NCBI GenBank assembly: GCA_030040475.1
Contig: JASHTQ010000500.1
Coordinates: forward strand, 1 to 18,577
Direction of reading: 5' to 3'
Source: Streptosporangiaceae bacterium
Lineage (GTDB): Bacteria; Actinomycetota; Actinomycetes; Streptosporangiales; Streptosporangiaceae
Length of the DNA stretch: 18,577 nucleotides
Below are positions 16,023 through 18,577 of the stretch, piece by piece. Numbering within the stretch: the stretch's first letter is position 1; each line of letters opens with the position of its first letter. The notes below the pieces were generated by a model. The model did no database searches and was not told the DNA's origin. It saw nothing but the letters and a program-made list of their open reading frames with translations. Made by a program: the position numbers and the translations under genes.

Positions 16023-16059
16023 GACTGACCCCTCCGTCGTGTGCATTGTGTGCTCGGCC

Positions 16060-16091
16060 GGGCCGCGCGGCGCTGATTCGCCGCGCGGCCC
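16060..16091 (-). terminator. Perfect 13-bp hairpin between whiB7 and the small gene
   Basis: GGGCCGCGCGGCG (16060-16072) and CGCCGCGCGGCCC (16079-16091) pair around a 6-base loop, starting 19 bp after the whiB7 stop. No T-run follows on the minus strand, so it may stop transcription only partly, or protect the 3' end of whiB7 mRNA. Confidence 0.6.
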
Positions 16092-16109
16092 TTACTCGGC
16101 CGGTGATAG

Positions 16110-16508
16110 CTAGGCGGCCACCTCGGTCTTGCGGGGGCGCCCGCGGGGGCGCTTGCGCGGCACGATCGCGCCGCGCATCAGCAGCTCGCCGCCCCAGACG
16201 CCCCAGGGCTCCCTGCGCTCGAGCGCGCCGGTCAGGCAGGCGATCCTGGCCCGGCAGCCCCGGCACATGGCCTTCGCGGTCTCGACATCCTCAGGAGACT
16301 CGGCGAAGAACAGCTCCGGGTCCTGCACACACGGCAGGTCCAGGCCCACCGGGAGCTCGGTCGCCGCGAACTGACCCAGGACACCGACCGTGGCCCCGCC
16401 GACCTGGTCGAATACCTGGCTGAACTCTGGCTCCTGCCGCGCCGCAGGACTGGACACCTCGAACCCCGTCGCGTCCAGCTCGCCGACGGTGGCATCGCGC
16501 CACTGCAT
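16110..16508 (-). CDS. whiB7: WhiB7 (WblC) redox-sensing transcription factor of intrinsic antibiotic resistance
   Basis: The 132-aa protein has the iron-sulfur ligands Cys60, Cys82, Cys85 and Cys91 (C...MCRGCRARIAC), the EPWGVWGGE turn (100-108) that contacts the primary sigma factor, and a C-terminal AT-hook, RGRPR (122-126). The AT-hook is specific to the WhiB7 branch. In mycobacteria and Streptomyces WhiB7/WblC binds the sigma factor and AT-rich DNA upstream of the -35 box and turns on drug efflux, ribosome protection and its own gene. The protein is about 40 residues longer than the 92-aa M. tuberculosis form, mostly at the N-terminus. The uvrD2 fragment nearby matches the whiB7-uvrD2 neighbourhood of mycobacteria. 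The start has a purine-rich GAGAGGGGA upstream. Control appears to be by attenuation (see leader features). Confidence 0.95.
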   Translation of the reverse strand: MQWRDATVGELDATGFEVSSPAARQEPEFSQVFDQVGGATVGVLGQFAATELPVGLDLPCVQDPELFFAESPEDVETAKAMCRGCRARIACLTGALERREPWGVWGGELLMRGAIVPRKRPRGRPRKTEVAA

Positions 16509-16593
16509 CGGAGTTTCCCCTCTCGCTTGCCGGTCCTCGTTAACCTCACGCGATCTCTCGCCCGGACTTGGGACCTAGGCCTTGCGAATAACT

Positions 16594-16626
16594 AGGCCGC
16601 GGACCCTGTGTGCGGGTCCGCGGCCT
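16594..16626 (-). terminator. whiB7 leader terminator (attenuator)
   Basis: On the minus strand AGGCCGCGGACCC and GGGTCCGCGGCCT pair in a perfect 13-bp stem around a 7-base loop. TAGTTATT follows as a T-rich tail. It lies 23 bp after the leader ORF stop and 85 bp before the whiB7 start, so it sits inside the transcription unit. That is the position of the known whiB7 attenuator. Confidence 0.85.
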
Positions 16627-16640
16627 CAAGGGGATCTTGG

Positions 16641-16658
16641 CCGGCTTTTCTAGGCCGG
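16641..16658 (-). promoter_or_regulatory. Second leader hairpin overlapping the leader ORF stop
   Basis: CCGGC (16641-16645) and GCCGG (16654-16658) pair around an 8-base loop. The stop codon of the leader ORF (16650-16652) lies in the loop, so a ribosome at the stop would prevent this stem. It may compete with, or time, the terminator. Confidence 0.45.
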
Positions 16659-16955
16659 TTTCCTACCTCGAGGTGGACCCGCTGCGCCCTCGCCGATGGC
16701 GTTGACGCTGGTCATGTAGTTGTGGAGCTTCGTCTGGCCAAGCTGCGCCATGGGAGCGATCGCCGCCGCCGACGAGGCGGCGAACGCAACCTCGGTCCGG
16801 ACACGCGGAACGGCGCGCGCGACATCGGCGCTCAGCCCAGTGCCGCCTGCGACACCGGACACAGCTGTCCCCAGGTAGCTGACCGAACGCAGGCCGAAGG
16901 CGCCCGGACGCGATGGCCACTGCACCGGCAGGACGCCAGGATTGATGTTCGTCAC
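16650..16955 (-). CDS. 101-codon leader ORF upstream of whiB7
   Basis: The GTG at 16955 is preceded by GGGAGGT with seven bases between, one of the best ribosome binding sites in the window. The product begins MTNINPGVLPVQW and has an Ala-rich helical centre and a basic end, PPRGRKPA. It matches no family I know. About three quarters of third positions are G or C, coding-like but lower than in neighbouring genes. The last codons include CCA CCT CGA GGT AGG AAA, with Pro-Pro and less favoured Arg codons. The ORF starts about 46 bases after the predicted transcript start and ends 23 bp before the terminator. It could be a real small protein, a sensor ORF for ribosome-targeting drugs, or both. 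Known whiB7 leader ORFs are generally described as short, so this length is notable. Confidence 0.7.
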   Translation of the reverse strand: MTNINPGVLPVQWPSRPGAFGLRSVSYLGTAVSGVAGGTGLSADVARAVPRVRTEVAFAASSAAAIAPMAQLGQTKLHNYMTSVNAIGEGAAGPPRGRKPA

Positions 16956-16977
16956 GATGGGCACCTCCCTCCAGGGA

Positions 16978-17008
16978 TGTCGGCAACTAGCCCACGGACA
17001 TGCCGACA
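16978..17008. promoter_or_regulatory. 7-bp dyad spanning the predicted whiB7 transcription start
   Basis: TGTCGGC (16978-16984) and GCCGACA (17002-17008) are perfect inverted arms 17 bp apart. Between them, on the minus strand, ATG TCC GTG GGC TAG (17001-16987) is a 4-codon ORF. Its ATG falls seven bases after the -10 box, where the transcript should begin. The dyad could be an operator or a 5' hairpin. Confidence 0.4.
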
Positions 17009-17048
17009 AGCCTACGTAACGCCGCCGGAACGGGGCAACACATTTTCC
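17009..17048 (-). promoter_or_regulatory. Predicted WhiB7-dependent promoter of the whiB7 leader
   Basis: On the minus strand TTGCCC (17033-17038) and TAGGCT (17009-17014) are spaced by 18 bp. An AT-rich block, GGAAAAT (17042-17048), ends 3 bp upstream of the -35 box, the place where the WhiB7 AT-hook is known to bind. A second GAAAATTCC block lies just beyond (about 17054-17062). Autoactivation is inferred. Confidence 0.65.
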
Positions 17049-17067
17049 ACCTGGAATTTTCGCCGGG

Positions 17068-17135
17068 CCGCGCACCAGGTGGGGCCGGGGCCGCGCCCGA
17101 GGTGGGGCCGGGCCGCGCTCCAGGTGGGGCCGGGG
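17068..17135. repeat. Three 22/23-bp tandem repeats between tesB and the whiB7 promoter
   Basis: Units start at 17068, 17091 and 17113. Each begins CCGCGC, has AGGTGGGGCCGGG in common and differs by a few bases. They sit directly upstream of the whiB7 promoter and downstream of the tesB stop codon. Confidence 0.85.
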
Positions 17136-17152
17136 CCGGCGCGGACGCCGGC
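17135..17152 (-). terminator. Short hairpin after tesB
   Basis: GCCGGCG (17135-17141) and CGCCGGC (17146-17152) form a perfect 7-bp stem with a 4-base loop, 4 bp after the tesB stop. It has no T-run. Confidence 0.4.
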
Positions 17153-17156
17153 TGGG

Positions 17157-18029
17157 CTACGTCTCGGGGTGCGGCGGGCCGGTGCGGATCAGGCCCTCTT
17201 GCACCACGGACACCACTAGCTGGCCGGAGGCGGTGAAGACCTCGCCGCGGGCCAGGCCCCTGGCGCCGCTGGCGACCGGGGAGTCCTGCGCGTACAGCAG
17301 CCAGCGGTCGGCGCGGAACTCACGGTGGAACCACATCGCGTGATCCAGGCTCGCCCCGGTGGTACGGCCGTCCAGCCAGGACAGGCCGTGCCCGAGCAGC
17401 ACCGTGTCCAGCAGGGTCATGTCGGAGGCGTAGGTCATCAGGCACACGTGCAGCAGCGGGTCGTCGGGCAGGTTTCCGTCCACCCGCAGCCAGACCAGGT
17501 TCCTCGTGGTGCGCAGCGCGGGGTCAAGCTCGGCCTCCACCGACAGCGGGCCGACCGAACGCAGGTCGAACGGGCTCCGGTCAAGCGGCGCCGGAACCTC
17601 GCCGAACAGCCGGGCCAGCCGGTCGCTGTTCCGCTCGACCGCCTCAGGCGGCGGCACGTCGGGCATCGGGTCGGCGTGCTCGGGTCCCGGCTCGGGGTGC
17701 TGGAACGACGCGGACATGGCGAAGATCGCCCGGCCGTGCTGGATCGCGGAGACGCGGCGGGTGGTGAACGACCGCCCGTCCCGCAGCCGCTCGACCGTGT
17801 ACACCAGCGGGACGGCGGGGTCGCCCGGCCTGATGAAGTACGCGTGCAGCGAGTGCACCGGCCGGTCGGCGGGCACCGTGCGCCCGGCGGCGACCAGCGC
17901 CTGCCCGGCCACCTGGCCGCCGAACACCCGCTGCCTGCGCTCGTCCGGGCTGCGGCCGCGGAAGATGTCGACCTCGATCTGCTCCAGGTCGAGCAGGTCG
18001 AGCAGCTCGTCAAGCTTCTTGGAAGCCAT
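17157..18029 (-). CDS. tesB: Acyl-CoA thioesterase II (TesB)
   Basis: I start at the ATG at 18029 (MASKKLDELLDLLDLE), giving 290 aa, close to E. coli TesB (286); the frame is open further upstream only because it overlaps uvrD2. The double hot-dog enzyme hydrolyses medium- and long-chain acyl-CoAs. VFGGQVAGQALVAA, VHSLHAYFIRPGD, SLDHAMWFHREF (Asp229), ASGARGLARGE and VVQEGLIR (Gln277) match the family. Asp229 and Gln277 correspond to Asp204 and Gln278 of E. coli. By my alignment the third residue, Thr228 in E. coli, falls at Pro251 in DSPVAS, with Ser250 beside it, so Ser may substitute. Its start overlaps the end of uvrD2 by 20 bp, implying translational coupling. Confidence 0.93.
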   Translation of the reverse strand: MASKKLDELLDLLDLEQIEVDIFRGRSPDERRQRVFGGQVAGQALVAAGRTVPADRPVHSLHAYFIRPGDPAVPLVYTVERLRDGRSFTTRRVSAIQHGRAIFAMSASFQHPEPGPEHADPMPDVPPPEAVERNSDRLARLFGEVPAPLDRSPFDLRSVGPLSVEAELDPALRTTRNLVWLRVDGNLPDDPLLHVCLMTYASDMTLLDTVLLGHGLSWLDGRTTGASLDHAMWFHREFRADRWLLYAQDSPVASGARGLARGEVFTASGQLVVSVVQEGLIRTGPPHPET

Positions 18030-18577
18030 GTGCCCTCTGTCCCGGCGACCGCTCTCCCGGCGGGCGCTCTCCCGGCGGCCGCTCTCCTGGCAGGCGCACC
18101 TCGTCGAGGAAGCGCGATCGCGGCCTGGGCTGCGCCTGGGCGCGTCCGGCCAGCGCCCGGACCGGGGCCCAGGACAGGTACAGGTGCTCACGCGCCCTGG
18201 TCACCGCGACGTACAGCAGCCGCCTTTCCTCCTCGATCGCCTCGGGAGTCCTCGCGTGCACGATCGGCATCAGCCCCTCGACCAGGCCGGGCAGCAGCAC
18301 CGCGTCCCACTCAAGGCCCTTGGCCGCGTGCATCGAGGCGAGCGTCACGCCGTCGACGGCCGGCGCGTGCCCGAGCTCCGCCCGGGTCGCCAGCTCCGCG
18401 GCGAAGTCGGCCAGCGTGGCGTCCGGGCGCGCGGCGTGCATGTCGTCGGCGAGCTGGGCGAGCGCCGCCAGCGACTCCCAGCGCTCCCGCGCCGCGCCGC
18501 CGGGCGCGGTACCGGGGCCCGCGGTGAAGCCGATCCCGGTGAGGACATGCCTGACCGCCGCCGGCAGCGGGTCCCGG
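18010..18577 (-). CDS. uvrD2: ATP-dependent DNA helicase UvrD2, C-terminal part; gene runs off the right edge
   Basis: The frame is open to the window edge, giving 188 visible residues, so the N-terminal ATPase half lies outside. GVTLASMHAAKGLEWDAVLLPG matches helicase motif V and EERRLLYVAVTRAREHLYLSW motif VI of UvrD/Rep enzymes. The segment AARERWESLAALAQLADD resembles UvrD2 proteins. UvrD2 unwinds DNA with 3'-5' polarity in repair and is essential in M. tuberculosis, where it ends with an HRDC domain. Here there is none: motif VI is followed by a Pro- and Arg-rich tail with four PGER-type repeats. The last 20 bp overlap tesB. The closeness to whiB7 matches the mycobacterial gene order. 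Confidence 0.9.
   Translation of the reverse strand, partial: RDPLPAAVRHVLTGIGFTAGPGTAPGGAARERWESLAALAQLADDMHAARPDATLADFAAELATRAELGHAPAVDGVTLASMHAAKGLEWDAVLLPGLVEGLMPIVHARTPEAIEEERRLLYVAVTRAREHLYLSWAPVRALAGRAQAQPRPRSRFLDEVRLPGERPPGERPPGERSPGQRAHGFQEA
18046..18090. repeat. 15-bp tandem repeats encoding PGER(P) in the uvrD2 tail
   Basis: Three near-identical 15-bp units (18046-18060, 18061-18075, 18076-18090), with a degenerate copy at about 18034-18045, encode PGERP-like repeats at the end of UvrD2. Read as mRNA they carry GGGAGAG, resembling ribosome binding sites just before the tesB start. Confidence 0.85.

Noticed and set aside
15826..16024. Continuation of the broken membrane gene to 16028 as one 300-aa protein
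   Set aside because: After about 15690 the frame is low-complexity and then runs antisense to the small basic protein gene, which has its own strong ribosome binding site.
16129..16374. Plus-strand frames opposite whiB7
   Set aside because: The minus frame has four Fe-S cysteines, GVWGG and an AT-hook; the others are shadows.

Overview
The window is GC-rich DNA with a strong bias for G or C at third codon positions. It carries a WhiB7-type regulator, a UvrD2-type helicase and an actinobacterial-type alpha-methylacyl-CoA racemase. Together these point to a high-GC actinomycete, more likely a soil or filamentous lineage than a mycobacterium. I cannot name the genus. No rRNA, tRNA, CRISPR array, transposase or phage gene was seen, so this reads as chromosome with small pockets of gene decay.

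Left part (1-5400): the C-terminal two thirds of glycerol-3-phosphate acyltransferase PlsB enter from the left edge. A 400-bp gap follows, with a possible PIN-toxin remnant. Then come a secreted S53 (sedolisin) peptidase with a TTG start and no propeptide, a strong terminator, a CCGTNN hexamer array, a second secreted protein resembling a GH25/DUF1906-like barrel, and, on the minus strand, a membrane protein with a permease-prefix (HAAS-like) N-terminus behind a good sigma70-type promoter.

Middle part (5600-14200): an MFS exporter, a MetE-like zinc-site protein and an alpha/beta hydrolase are followed by a lipid block. This holds alpha-methylacyl-CoA racemase (minus), an HSD10-like 3-hydroxyacyl-CoA dehydrogenase (plus) and a thiolase (minus), which fit beta-oxidation of 2-methyl-branched acyl-CoAs such as branched fatty acids or sterol side chains. 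Next are GpsA (glycerol-3-phosphate dehydrogenase), whose product is the substrate of PlsB, and a second short-chain dehydrogenase.

Right part (14186-18577): about 800 bp without a convincing gene contain an 11-bp tandem array and a two-copy 31-bp repeat built around a perfect palindrome. A frameshifted, truncated membrane glycosyltransferase-like pseudogene follows. Then, on the minus strand, comes a uvrD2 - tesB - leader ORF - whiB7 - small basic protein block. The whiB7 control region is the most interesting part. It has an AT-rich element 3 bp upstream of a -35 box, a possible leaderless 4-codon ORF at the predicted transcription start, a 101-codon leader ORF with a strong ribosome binding site, and a 13-bp-stem terminator before whiB7. 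This fits the ribosome-sensing attenuation known for whiB7/wblC, but with an unusually long leader ORF. A conserved-looking 65-aa charged protein may be cotranscribed downstream.
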